A stretch of 62,000 nucleotides of DNA from Adiantum capillus-veneris (Eukaryota; Streptophyta; Polypodiopsida; Polypodiales; Pteridaceae): assembly GCA_014529385.2 (NCBI GenBank), contig CM043952.1, positions 159,061,557 through 159,123,556 on the forward strand, given 5' to 3'. Positions 24,067 to 35,759 of the stretch are shown piece after piece; the stretch's first letter is position 1; each line of letters starts with the position of its first letter. Both the position numbers and the translations under genes were made by a program. The notes beneath the pieces are model-generated. The model was not told where the DNA came from, did not search any database, and worked only from the letters and a program-made list of their open reading frames with translations.

Positions 24067-24610
24067 TGTTAGCAGCAAGCTAACCCATGTAGCATTTTTG
24101 GGGAGTTTTATTGTAATAACACTTATTCTTTTGATAAATTGGGAATATTTTAACTCCTATTTTCTAGTGGATATTGTAATCGATGAGCCAGGGCTATAAG
24201 CTTCTAGATTGTTTCAACTTATCTTTAGTTAAAGCTCCCAGATTATTAGTTTTTTATCAAAGAAACCTTGGCTAATGTATACAAGCCAATTTTTGTAAGC
24301 TATTTTCAAGTTTTGGATAATAGAAACACAGCGTGAGCTAACGACGCTCACTTCTCTCCTTCTCGCGCTTCCTACTCCCATATCACTTATCACATTGCAC
24401 TGCCATATGTTGCGTTGCAACCACAGGTAAGGCCTCTATGCATTGACATAAACATGTCATGGTAATCTGTAGCAATTGGCATCGTCAACCCGCAGCCTGA
24501 TTTCATCATAAGTAGGAATTTTAAGCTAGGAAATCACCAAATAATCATAGGCGTGATATTGGGACATCATTGCTAAGCATTTAGATGCATTCGGGGGGGG
24601 TCGCAAACAA
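24067..24610 (+). mobile_element. Solo LTR, left part (plus orientation)
   Basis: Begins TGTTAGCAGCAAGC and is the reverse complement of GypB LTR text. It stops at 24610, where GypB starts in the opposite orientation, and continues at 48111-48487. Both parts sum to 921 bases against 907 and 897 for the GypB LTRs, so it is one complete LTR. With GACTG on both outer sides it is a solo LTR left by recombination between two LTRs. A run of eight G ends at 24600. Confidence 0.85.
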
Positions 24611-25517
24611 TGTGGGATGGGTTTCTAACCTCACTCCTAGCTTATTGCATACATAGCGAGAACCACGAATATAATTGTCAATCCATAGGACGAAGCTGAC
24701 TTGGCTAGTGCATAGAGGCTACAAGAGGTTGTCAATCTCTTGGAAAACAACAAACAACTCGCATCTAACTCAGGCTACACTCAAATGACATAAATCACCA
24801 AAAGCTAACTGCTCATCGACAAACAAATCACATCCGTTACAGCATCAAACGACATCCAAACATCAGAAACTTCTAGAACAAGTTTATAAGACCTAAGCAC
24901 ACATGCTTATGGTATCAAATCTCACTGTAGTTCAAGTGCAAAAATCGTAATTATTAACAGCACGGTGAGTTTTTGACCTAGTCATTTTTGACCCAGAATG
25001 CATCTAAATGCTTAGCAATGATATCCCAATACCCCGCGTATGCTTAGTTTTTTATTTTAAAGCTTAAATTCCTACTTATGATGAAATTAGGCCGCGTGTC
25101 AATGACGCCAAAAGCTACAAAATATGATGAAAGCGCCAATGCATAAAGCGCTTACCTACGGTTGCAACGCAATAGACATGAGTACAATTTGACAATCAGG
25201 GAGGGAGTAGGAAGCATGAGAAGGAGAGAAGCGAGCACCATTAGCTCACGCTGTGTTTCTATTATCCAAAAACATATAAATAACTTACAAAAATTGGCTT
25301 TTGTACCTTAGCCAAGGTTTTTGGTGGTCAAAACTAATAATATGGGAGCTCTAACTAAAGACAGGTTGATACAATTTGGAAGCTTGTAGCCCCGGCTCAT
25401 CAATTACAAAGTTTATCCAAAAAATAGGAGTTACAATATTCCCGATTCATCAAAATAATAAATGTTTTTACAATGAAAGCTCCGAAAAATGGTATCCGAG
25501 TTAGCTTGCTGCTAACA
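24611..25517 (-). repeat. GypB 3' LTR
   Basis: On the plus strand it runs TGTGGGATGGG...GCTAACA, so the minus strand is TGTTAGC...CCCACA with proper TG...CA ends. It matches 47214-48110 with scattered differences. A half-palindrome AAAAATCGTAATTATT near 24940 resembles the leader palindromes of the same element. Confidence 0.9.
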
Positions 25518-25531
25518 TTCCTCCCCTCCTC
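25518..25531 (-). promoter_or_regulatory. GypB polypurine tract
   Basis: The minus strand reads GAGGAGGGGAGGAA immediately before the LTR start TGTTAGCAGC. It is a textbook plus-strand primer and confirms the orientation. Confidence 0.9.
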
Positions 25532-28500
25532 GCCTGTGTCGTCCCTTGATATAGCTTTATGGGCTAAAGTAATCTTTGGATTGACGGCTGGCGAGGTGAT
25601 CTTTAAGTGCATGGAGTGCTTTCTCATATCAGGAACCTGCAAGAACTGCATGGCGACCTTGTTTTTGAGCTCAATGGCTGAATAGCCAACAAATCTAGAG
25701 GTTAGGTTTCTTATCACGGGCCCTAATATTTTCGTTTGCCAAGTGAATAACCTTATATAGAACGCTTCCTCAAACGCCAACATATTGCTAGAAGGAAAGA
25801 ACATGCATTGGGCGTAGAAACTGTAAAGAACTTCTTCGGAAGGCTGGCCACTTAGGTCGTAGCAAAGACCCTTACTGCCTTCGAGGAATGATATCCACGG
25901 TGCTCCTGCTTGCTTTGGCTCGTGAAAAGCCTCAATGCATGTGAGCAGCATTCGGAAAATTTTGTAGAGCATGGCACATGAGAGATCAGGGAGGCTTTTG
26001 AAGAATGTCATGATGCCCATGAGGATTTTCACCATGTATTCGTGTTCCCTTTTTTAGAGTTGGAAATCTTGGATAGTTCATCCATGTAGGTCACTTCTTA
26101 GTCAATGCTTCATGTACTTGCCATGTCCTTACCCATGGTACAAGACAAAAGGTTGGGTCTTTCTGAAGGGCTGCAGGTGCGCTTGTGAACAAAATCAAAT
26201 ATTATGGATTCTTGTTTAGCTAGCTCTTTCTCCACTTGGGGTGGACTTTCTTTGCATCTTCTGTCTGCATATCTTTGTATAATCTTTCTTTGATCTGTAA
26301 AAGCACTACCTTGATCAAAGGATATGGAAATGATTGTTAATACCATTGTGCATTGATTTGGTTGGAAGTGAGTTGAGTGATGTTGGCTGAGTGGAGAACC
26401 CTCAACTCCCAATCCATCATTGCTTTCCATTCTGCATTTGTCTCTTGGGCAACCTGCTCCTTAAGTGCATCTTCTTCAGCTTTAGATAGTTGGACCATGG
26501 GCACTTGCTTAGCATCTGTTAGTGGTACCTGGAAATCTTCCTCTCCTCCTAGCCCTTCTGTCGGCTGTGTTTCCATCTTAGCAAAAGAGATTGAGGGAAT
26601 TTCAATACTTGGTTGCTCTAAGGTGCCAGATTCTTCTTGCATCCCTCCCGCAGCAGCTGATTGGATGTCCCTCTCGCAATAGCTAATTGAATCTCTTTAA
26701 CTTTGCTATCTCCTTGAGCAGTTGTTCTTCTCTTTGTACCCGCATTAGTGCAAGGTCTATTTCTATGATTGTTCTAGCGTTAGCTCTAGCTTGAGATCCT
26801 TATTCTTCTTTTCCAAAGCCTTGTAGACTTTCTATGTACCTTTGATCGAAGCAACTGCAGGATTTTCCCTTATCTGTTGCAAGAAAGTTCCCTGATCATT
26901 GATCCTTTGTTCTAAGTATTGCAGCAGTGCGTTTGCTACGTCGAGTTGCACTTGGATCTTTTGTACTGACAGAGTCATGGTTAAGAGTTCATTTGTTACC
27001 TCTATCACTTGTTGGTCTTTGATCTTGCAAGCATCTGTTAACTTGGTGAGAAGTTCACCTAGCTCCTCCATTTTCTTTTGTTGCTTCTCTTTTGCTAGCT
27101 TGTGTTGTTGAGCTTTAGCTCTCAGCTCTTAGATTTGTCTCTGCAGATCTGAGATGACATTCATTCTGTCATCTAATTCTCCTTGTAGAACATTGATAAA
27201 AATCTCCAGCTCTCTAGCCTTAGCACTGCAGCTAAGTGTTGCTATTCGCATTTTTCAGTCATTACCTATATCTGCTTAGCATATTCGTTTACTTGTAGAA
27301 TGACTTCATCATTTGTTTGCCAATCTTCAGGCTCTATAGGCTGTGTGGATGTTTCATACGTTTCGGTTTGTAGGGTGGTTCCGTGGTAGTTGGTTGCGGG
27401 GTGGGGTTTCTACCTCTCCTTGAGGCTGTGCGGTTGCCTCGGCTGCTTCTGCTTCTTGAGGTCTTCGTGGATGCCTCTGTAGTTTCTCATTGAGTGGTTG
27501 TAGAAGGGGTGGTTTTCTCTTTCTATTGCCTTGGGTTTCTCAAAACTTGATGTCTCCTATGGTTCAGGATCCTTTTCTTTGGCTTCCTCACCCTCAGTGG
27601 ATCTAACTGTTGGTGAAGGGGAGGGGTTTGGCATCGGATGGTCTTCTTGTTCCTTAGCAAGTGAGGTTGGCTTTGGAGATATCTCTTCTTTTTGGTGTTG
27701 TGTCTCTCCTTGTTTTGTTGCCTCTACGTATCTTTCTTGCAATGTTGCATCTTCTCTGGCTTTTCTCTCAACCTCTCGAGCTTCTTTTAGCTTTAGTGCT
27801 TCTACCTCTGCATACATTCTTTCAAGAAAATCTGTGGGGTCCTCTGCTTCTCTCCTTGCAGGGTTCTTAGTTCTAGGACCCCTTATCTCTTTGGGAACCC
27901 ACTTTTTTGGGTCATCACTTACAGCTTGGCAGCTTCTTTCGTAAGTATGTTTCTCTCTTTCATATCTCGCCTTCTTCTGTTGAGGTTCCTCTTGGTGTGC
28001 AGCCATGCTTTTTTCTTCATTTCTTCTATTCTGGATCTCCTCTCTTCATTGTCTGAGCTCTCACTACTATGAGCTTTGTGGGAGCTTTCAGCAGACTCTT
28101 CATCATATTTATAAACTCTCTTTGTTGATTGTGTGGTTCTAGGAGAAGGCTATGCAGACACAATCCATGTATTCTGATCTGGGGCACGTGGCAAATTGTC
28201 TGTCATGCCAATAGCATGGTATGCTATTCTTGTCAATACTTCAGGTGCACCCAGATACGTGATTCTACCTTCTTTCTTGGTGCCCTTTAGTGTTGATAGC
28301 ACATACTGAGCATGGTCAATCAGTTGCCTGGTTGTTGACTTCAACACTTGGGTGAATGTAGTCGCAGCTGCATGATTTGGCATAGTGTACCTTGGCGGTC
28401 TCTTTGCTAGAAAATGGAAGTGATGATGATACAACCATGTTGATTCTTCCACTTGCTTTTGGATGAGGTTGGCAAAGGTTGTTGCAGCAGTCTCCTTGGT

Positions 28501-28979
28501 GAAGGTTCCTATTGTCTTCCTGTCTCACGGGCCCTCATTGTCATCCCTTATGTCGGCAACTTTAGTGCCTCGGCCACAATTTCTTTCGTGATCACCACTT
28601 CTACTTTTTGCCCTTGTTGGTGAGTGATTTGGGATGATCCATCCTCTTTAATTGTAGACAGCAGCTTTCTGGAAATCTACACCACATGGTTCCTGGTCGT
28701 AGATTTCTCTAAGGCCGAGCCTTTTGTTGCCTCCTTTGTGTCTGGCTTTGCCGTGACATCATAGATCTCTTTTGGTAGTAGTTTCAACTCTACTTGATGT
28801 CCTTCTTCACTTTTGAACCTGCCCGTGAAAATTGTTGTATTGTTTTCCTCAAGTTGTTCTCTGGCTAAATATGTTGCTTTGGCCGTCTTTACTGAATTGG
28901 GATCCAGTTGGTATGGTGGCAGCTCTTGCAACTTCTTTTTTCGGGACACCCTCTTCTTAGCCTTCTGCGCAGCTTGCAT
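25532..28979 (-). pseudogene. GypB long 3' ORF of unknown function (about 1,100 codons, broken)
   Basis: Starts near 28979 with MQAAQKAKKRVSRKKK, then TIFTGRFKSEEGHQVELKLL, TWLYHHHFHFLAKRPPRY and VLKSTTRQLIDHAQYVLSTL (28150-28528). A Lys/Glu-rich part follows (27557-28006, including KKWVPKEIRG), then a Leu-periodic coiled coil (26832-27071), an acidic part, and a C-terminal 211-residue frame from 26035 with hydrophobic and aromatic text running to the polypurine tract. Frameshifts and stops divide it. It sits where Athila elements carry an env-like ORF, but I see no signal peptide or clear membrane anchor. Function is not recognised. Confidence 0.6.
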
Positions 28980-30678
28980 TGCTCTTGTTAGGGGAAGTCA
29001 GTGCCAAAGTTAGAAAATTCTGTAGATTATGCTCTGAAATTTCCTTCAGTCTGAATTGCTGACAAATTAAGTCCAATTTGCTTCAAATCAATTTTGGAAC
29101 ATGCATAGATGCATAAAAACATGTAAAGATCAAAATCATAAAGTCCAAGCAAAAATTTGCAACAAAAGTACATAATCGTGATTATTTATAGTTGAGGCAT
29201 TTTTTCAGCATTTTGCATTTTTGGCATCATAGGCTTGAAATATATAGCAATTAAATACTATGAGTGAAGTGTGGGCTCATTTGAGTGCACACGGTGAAAA
29301 TGGTGCCAGATTTAGGCTTTCAGTCTTTGAAACAGTAGATATAAGGGGATATTGAGATTTTGAGCTCCAAATTTGTTCAAACTTGGTAAGTGGGCTTAGG
29401 ACATCATGTGCTTTGGTCCCATGAAGTCAAAGTTGCAATTTCCCCCCATTTTGGCAAAAAAGTAAATAATCGTGATTATTAACTTTTTCATCAAGACTTG
29501 TCCGCTACATAGTCCTGAAGCAACCCATCCAGTTTTGGCCCATTTTCGAGTCAGTTTGACCCCGTATGACAAATTTAATGCTTTGTAGCCTTCGAGTTGT
29601 TTTCTGCTTTTTGAGAGCTTGCTTTGATTGTTTTCATGAAACCAACCATATACATTGTGTATAGACCCAGTCTACAAGCTGTCTGTGGAGTCAGAATCCA
29701 AATTTGGCATCTACCAAAAACCTAGATTTTCTACTTGGGACCGCCCTCGACCCCTGCCGAATAGTCAACTATTGATACAGAAGTGTTCTATTATATAGGG
29801 GCATGCTACAATTCAAGTCTCGTCCGATTTGGTTGAGTTGACACGCCACTATTGTCAATTTTTGGTCGTAGAATTTCGTGCACTACTCGGATTCTAGGTT
29901 TTTTTCATGGGGTTTAGACTAGCTACCGGCCATACAAAATGGATCATTGATAAGTATAGAACTTACCCCTCATGTATCCTGTGGGACGGCGCTGTAAACG
30001 GGCGAATATGGACTCCGGAAATCGCGCGCGAAGAAGGTCGAAATCTCTCTCTCCAAGGGCGACGAGTGGAAATGGGGCAATTTTAGACTACCTTGGATAT
30101 CTATATTCGGACTTTCCGAACCATTTTTCGCAAACTCCCTGTTATTCCTACTAGGCCGTGAAATCTATGTAAAAATTTCTTCAATCGGATTCCTGTAGCC
30201 CATTCTACAAGAATTTGTGAAAGTAGGCCTTGGCCGCATAATTTAGGCATCCCTCTTCCATCTATCGTTTCAATTGAAATTTTTTGTGCCTGTCCGCCTT
30301 GTCCTTCTGATCATCAGCGGTCTTCAATTTTTTCATCTGAGCTGATTTTCTATTTATTATTAGTTTTTGACATGTTTATTGAAAAATCAAAGAAAATAAC
30401 AAAATGCGCTAAAAAGCAAAGTAAAAATTTAATAATTAAGAAAATCCATTGAAAAGCATAGCTTTATTGTTTTTTGTTGGATTTCTCCATTTTTAAATCC
30501 CAATATCAAGAAAAATGATGAAAAATAACCAAAACATATCATTTTTTGATGATTTTCTCATAGTATATACACTACTTACACTCATCGGGGAGATGTTATC
30601 AGTTAAATTTCTCGTTGTTGATGATTTGTAAGGGCATTATTAGGTAATTTTGCAAAAAATCACACTTTAACATCAAAC
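28980..30678 (-). other. GypB non-coding stretch before the 3' ORF, with two palindromes
   Basis: No coding text is recognised. AATAATCGTGATTATT-type palindromes stand near 29171 and 29465, 294 bases apart, in units that resemble the 5' leader of the same element (GTGGGCTTA followed by ACATCATG or ACAACATG in both). The 3' ORF therefore has its own leader-like sequence. The rest to 30.6 kb is AT-rich and featureless to my eye. Confidence 0.6.
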
Positions 30679-30694
30679 TTTTTCCTCCCTCTTC
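30679..30694 (-). promoter_or_regulatory. Possible internal polypurine tract of GypB
   Basis: The minus strand reads GAAGAGGGAGGAAAAA, close in style to the real GypB tract GAGGAGGGGAGGAA. It lies between the pol block and the 3' ORF block. It may prime internal plus-strand synthesis or mark an old joint. Confidence 0.35.
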
Positions 30695-30804
30695 AAACAT
30701 TTCCCTTAATTACTTAGTTCATTTCCACCCCTCTTGATGGCGTACTCCGGGACGACTGTGTGCATGGGTTAAGTAATCGTGTCTGTGCATAGCCTTGGTT
30801 GGCT

Positions 30805-31525
30805 CTACCATACTTTGAGGTCAATGCAGTTAAAACCATTATGTTGTGCAAGAGTTGGGCCTTGAGTAATTAACTCAAGGGTTTCTGATGTCAAGGTTTT
30901 CTTTTGTTGTCTTCCAAAGAGAAAATCTTGTAGCTTGTGTGCTCTTTGCTTGATTCTACCATCAAGATGCTTTGGTACACTGATTTCCTGAGCTATTGGT
31001 ACCAATATTGGCTCTTGTCGAGTTTTTACCCGCCATTGGTATCTTGGTTTGCTTTGGTCAGAATGGTGTGGTTGAGTCTTTTGAGACTTAACTCCCATTA
31101 CTTGATCGGTTTTACAGTTTGCAAAGAAGATAAGTGCTCCTTTTTCTTCCAATTCCATTTCGTATTAGGTTCCCTTCTCGGAGATGCTCTTCTTTGTGTT
31201 TTGAACCTTGGAACCGTCTTTGGTACTATAGACGATGTTTTGGGCACCCAAAATTGAATCGGCTTGTCCTTAAGCTGTGCTTTTGGTACCCAAATTTTCC
31301 TGACTCCTTGCATGCTACTTGTAGCATTTTCTTTTCTATAGGATGGAGAAGACTGATTTCTTTGTGGTTTGCTCTATTGGTAACCTCCTTTCCATTCCTC
31401 TTTGCTTGGTGCAATTGGAACAATGAGTTGTCCGCCTTTAGGTGATAGCTTGAGCTAATTGGTATCCCAATCTGGTACTGCCATGTACGTCCACATCCAT
31501 GAGATTCCAAGAATCGTTGTTTCAT
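30805..31525 (-). pseudogene. GypB W[IV]PK-containing segment downstream of integrase
   Basis: Frames at 31226-31525, 31098-31313 and 30805-31158 overlap. Visible motifs include KIWVPKAQ and FWVPKTSS about 15 residues apart, followed by Lys/Arg/Gln-rich text. The other frame reads FGYQKH and FGCPKH, showing a shift in the same array. It shares the motif with NA1 and NA2 but lies after integrase rather than after protease. Function is unknown. Confidence 0.5.
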
Positions 31526-31946
31526 TCATGTGTTTATCTGGTAATCATACAAACTGATGAGTTCATGAACATCCATGTACTATCACATTTAAGTTGACTA
31601 CTCCCAATGTTGGTGTTGGATTCTTGTTGCGTCCTTTAATAGTCGTTATTTCTACTGTCAAAGATTGACTTGTTGCTTTCTTGTATGTGGAATAACTGAC
31701 TGCATTCACTCAAGCTCCTGTATTGACCAATGCATTTGTGCTATGATCGTTCAGTTGTACTTTGATGTGAAGGTCCATTCCATCTAACCATTCATCATCT
31801 GTTGACACTGCATCTTGCTGTAATTCCCATAGTCGATCATCTGATTTCAGAGTGTTGATGGGAATAGGTATTTATTGATTTTTTAGTGCAGCTTTTCTTT
31901 TGAGTACTCAAAGCCGAGCTTCTTCTTGGGCTTCATCAATAATCTA
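31526..31946 (-). other. GypB: degenerate stretch between integrase and the W[IV]PK segment
   Basis: About 420 bases with stops in all minus frames. Minus text near 31.85-31.95 kb, after the integrase end, is Lys-rich and may continue its tail. Nothing else is recognised. Confidence 0.4.
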
Positions 31947-33212
31947 CTATCGCTTTATCTTTCTTCGCTTTGCTGCATGCATCCTTTCTAGTAATTCATT
32001 GGTTAGTGGAAAATTGTACTTCTTTAAACGACATCCACTTATCCAATTAGCTATTGGTTCACCATCTAGGATGGACAACTTAATAGCTCCATTTGGAGAT
32101 ACATCTTCAATGATAAACGGTCCATTTCCCTTTTTCTTAAACTTGGAAATGTGTTGCTTAAGGGAATAGAGTAAAACTAAGTCCCCTCTTTCAAAGATTT
32201 TTGTAATTAGATGGGAATCAAAAAACTGTTTTTGTTTCCACTTTTGTGCATAGATGTGAGCTACAGCAGTTAGCCTTTGCTCGTTAAGTTTTCCTAAATC
32301 TTCAAGCCTTTCTAACAATCCATGTCCAGCCACTCAAGATCCTTAGCTACCCTTAGTGTCGGCAATAGAAATTCTGTTGGTAGTATGGCATCAAGACCAT
32401 AAACAAGGTTAAAGGGTGTAGCATTTAAAGCTATTTTGAATGAAACTCTATAAGCCCATAGAGCAGCATGGAGTTTCATTTCCCAATCTGTCCTTCCTAA
32501 ACTAACCACTTTACTCAATACCGAGGTAAGAATTTTATTCGTATGCTCAGCTTGTCCATTTGCTTGTGGGTGATAGGGAGCTGATTTGTTATGTATGGCC
32601 ATAAATTCATTAAGCAAATACTCAATTACCTCATTGAGGAAATGAGTTCCCCTATCACTGACAATTTCTATTGACAGTCCATATCTTGTGAACACGTACT
32701 CATATAAGAATGCGGATGTGGTTCTGGCATCATTCTTTTGAGTTTCTTTAGCCTCATCCCAATTGGTCAGGTAGTCCGTACCTACAATGATATATTGAGC
32801 TTGGGTTCTATAAGCAAGTGGTTGTATTGGCCCAACAAAGTCTATACCCCATTTTGCGAAAGCTCTAGTCCCCACCATTGGTCTTAAGGGCATGCTATCT
32901 ACGTGGGTCGGTATTTTAGCTTGTTGACATGCATCAACACCTTTGAACATATTCCTTGGCACCTACAAAAAGTGTTGGCCACCATATGCCTGCCATTAAG
33001 ATTGCTCTTGCGGTGATCTCACTAGAGAAGTGGCCTCCAGCTAATCCAGCATGTGCCTATTCTATAATGGGAATATATTCATCTTCATTTGCACAAAGAC
33101 GTAGATGTTGATCTTTACCCCTCCGATATAATTGATTTCCAATAAGAGCATAATCTCATGCTTACATTTAAATTGCTCTTTGATGGCGTTTACTCATATC
33201 TTCAGGAAATGT
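31947..33212 (-). pseudogene. pol: GypB integrase: second zinc domain, DDE core and C-terminal domain
   Basis: A canonical H2C2 domain (HAGLAGGHFS, AGIWWPTLF, then the Cys pair near 32.93 kb) is broken by a one-base insertion between its cysteines. The core frame 32312-32962 (216 residues) has Asp41 in WGIDFVGP, Asp103 in SDRGTHF and Glu139 in NGQAEHTNK, so the DDE triad is intact. Frame 31947-32333 gives the C-terminal domain, GDLVLLYSLKQHISKFKKK and FIIEDVSPNGAIKL. Integrase would insert cDNA into chromosomes. The pieces are in different frames, so no full enzyme is expected. Confidence 0.85.
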
Positions 33213-33860
33213 TTAGCTTGATAAGTAAGTAACTAGATAGTTAATCCACTTAGGCACAAGTGATATTTGGAACAATGTCACATGAGGTATGGATGCTTGT
33301 TTTTTACATTGAGGACATTGTTTTACAAAAGAATGAACATCACTCCTGATATCGTTGGCCAAAATACTCCAAGTCTCTCGCATAGTTTGGTCTTCCGCAA
33401 AGTGAAGTCCTACTATAATAATATGTGCTTGACTTAGGTATTGGGTTTTCTCCTCGGGATTAATGCATAAAAGCAATATTCCATTTTGATTTCTTTTGTA
33501 CAACCTTCCAACTAGTAATTGATACATAGTCAATTTCTCAATCAATCTATTTGTAATAGGAAGATGTATTTGCAAATCCACTTGAGCTATGGTTATCAAT
33601 GATACCATATTTTTCAACCATCGAGGTATCATTTCCACAAAAAACAAATATGCATCTGGTAGATCATCATCTACCCCCTTAAGTGGTTCTCCTGAAATAA
33701 TCCTTGACAAATGATCTTCTCTTTGATGAGTGGTGCCCTTTTTTACAACTACAGTGAAATAAAATTCCAAAAGAATGATGAACCATCTCACTATTCTCCC
33801 TGTGGTTGCATGGCTTGTTGACCAAGTACAATAAGGCTTGGTTGTCCACAAAGAACACAA
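33213..33860 (-). pseudogene. pol: GypB RNase H end and extra (first) integrase-type zinc domain
   Basis: This 215-residue open frame starts in RNase H (GRIVRWFIILLEF), passes DDDLPDAYLFFVEMIPRWL, and then forms a full H2C2-like unit: GRLYKRNQNGILLLCI, His146 in QAHIII, His153 in GLHFAED, Cys182 and Cys185 in KQCPQCKK. After a linker (PKWINYLVTYLSS) a second, more canonical H2C2 domain follows in the next block. GypA has the same pair. This looks like a domain duplication upstream of the integrase core, and this half is uninterrupted. Confidence 0.8.
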
Positions 33861-34064
33861 ATTTGTTAGCTAACAGGTAATGTCTATACTTTTTAACAGC
33901 ATAGATCATTCCTAATCCTTCCCTTTTGACGGTTGTATAGTTTTTCTCTGCCATATTCAACTGTCAGCTAGCATAAGAAATAGGAAAATCAATTTTTCCA
34001 TCTCTTGGTTGAGCTAGTATAGATATGATGGAAAAATTGGAAGCATCTACATGTATGTGGAATA
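33679..34064 (-). pseudogene. pol: GypB RNase H, first part
   Basis: Reads MNMAEKNYTTVKREGLGMIYAVKKYRHYLLANKFVF-type text, then DNQALLYLVNKP, the RNase H core of Ty3/gypsy elements. A frameshift near 33.8 kb joins it to the next frame. The catalytic Asp of VDNQAL is present. Upstream, IFLFLMLAD (expected ISYAS-like) is degenerate. Confidence 0.75.
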
Positions 34065-34979
34065 TCAATCTGGTGCTTTCAATATTGAAGCTGAAGTGAG
34101 AGCTTGCTTAAGCTTCATGAAGGATTCTTCACACTCATCAGTCCATTCAAAGTGTGTAATCAAGTTGTACATGGGTTTTGCATTAATAGCGTACATGTAA
34201 ATGAACCGTTTGTAATATCCACAATGTTCCATGAAGTCTTGAACCCCTTTGACTGTTGTCGGTCTAGGTAAATCAACAATAACATGAAATTTATCCATAT
34301 CAGTAGCTATGCCATTTTTAGACACTATATGTCCAAGAATTTTTCCTTGTCTACCTATAAATGTGCACTTTTCAAAATTTCAGCAAATCCTATAAAGTCT
34401 ACATTTTTCGAATACCTTTTTGAGGTGTTTAAAATGATCAGCCTGGATTGATGAATATACACATTAATTATCCATGTATACTTCCAAGAAATTCCAAAGA
34501 TATTCTTTAAAAGCATGGCTCATCAATCTTTAGAAGGTGGCAGGCGCATTAATTAACCCAAAATGCATAACCCGATAGGCAAAAATACCCCATTCAGTTG
34601 CAAAGGCAGTTTTATGATGATCCTTGGGATCAACCAAACGTTGATTGTATCTCAAAAAGCCATCTAAAAAGTTTTAAGCTTCTTTTCCTGCAACTCATTC
34701 TAAAACATGCTAAGTGATTGGAAGAGGAAACTTGTCTCTAATGGTAGTTGCATTCACTTTCTTGAGATTGACACATACTCTTAATTTTCCATTTTTCTTA
34801 GGTACTACCACAATTGGAGAAACCCAATCTATGTGTTCAATTTCATAAATGAATTTGGCTTCCTTTTGCTTCTCTATCTCTTCTTTGATCTTTCTGGCAA
34901 ATGTCTCATTATAAGCGTATGGTCTTTGTCTATCATCTCTCATGGGTATGGTATGTTGACAGATTTCTGGATCAACACC
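34065..34979 (-). pseudogene. pol: GypB reverse transcriptase, inactive
   Basis: Frame 34710-34943 gives RPYAYNETFARKIKEEIEK and VVPKKNGKLRVCVNLKKVN. The palm follows with stops and the catalytic box VYMDN followed immediately by a stop codon near 34.47 kb. Frame 34065-34325 gives SKNGIATDMDKFHVIVDLPRP and the connection (CGYYKRFIYMYA). Domain order equals GypA. With the second catalytic Asp changed to Asn and a stop after it, RT cannot work. Confidence 0.85.
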
Positions 34980-35744
34980 TTGAGATCTTTATGAGACCAA
35001 GCAAAGATATCGCGGTATTCTTTTAGTAAGATTAACAAAAGGTCTTTTTATTCTTCCGTAAGGTCATTTGCAATGTAGGTAGGTCTATGCTCTTCTCTTA
35101 ATTCGGCCAGATCTATCTTTCTTGCGTGTTCAGGTCCTTCGTAGGACTCACCCTTTTTTCATAGTTCCCCGACAGGTTGTTCGACTATGATTTTTTTATC
35201 TTGGAGAGTATATTTCTTATAATGGGATGGAACACTCATTACATCTTTACCATCCTTCTCAGTGGTTCCATTTTAGTTGTATATATCTCCTTTAGAGCTT
35301 TTTTCAACTCTTGATATTTCTTTTTTCGCTCAACTGGTATCATGGTTGAATCCTTGTCGTGGTATTTAGGTTTTGCTTCATTTCCTTTCTTGTTTTTCTC
35401 AAAGTTTTTGATATTTATTGCTCTCCCTTTAAAGGATATCTACCAGTGATTTTGTCCTTGACACAATCATGTGCATCTATCTGCATCAAGAATTGTGTTC
35501 TACTGGGGACTGATGGCATAGATCTAGCTTTCAAGTTTTTGGTGTCTCTTTTTCTTCTATACCATTTTTGTCTTCTCGGTGTCTGGTTTGGAATGTCAAA
35601 AAACTTTTCCTCCCCTCCTTTCATGAGTAGTTTAGCTCTCACATGTCCTTTTTCCGACCCCGAATCATTTGAGGTAGCTGAATGTTCTTCTAACTTATTT
35701 GTTGCATCATAGTAGAGGTTTGAAAAGACTTGTTGAGCCTTCAT
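34980..35744 (-). pseudogene. GypB linker between protease spacer and RT
   Basis: Frame 35415-35744 reads VRAKLLMKGGEEKFFDIPNQTPRRQKWYRRKR, the counterpart of the GypA glycine tract region. Further down, EGPEHARKIDLAEL and LKEYRDIFAWSHKDLK lead into RT, with one stop between. The domain is conserved with GypA but has no known activity. Confidence 0.6.
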
Positions 35745-35759
35745 TTAGTCCTTGTATTC

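Noticed and set aside
25400-26035. Retroviral envelope protein
   Set aside because: The frame has hydrophobic patches but no recognisable signal peptide, cleavage site or anchor, and part of it lies in the LTR.
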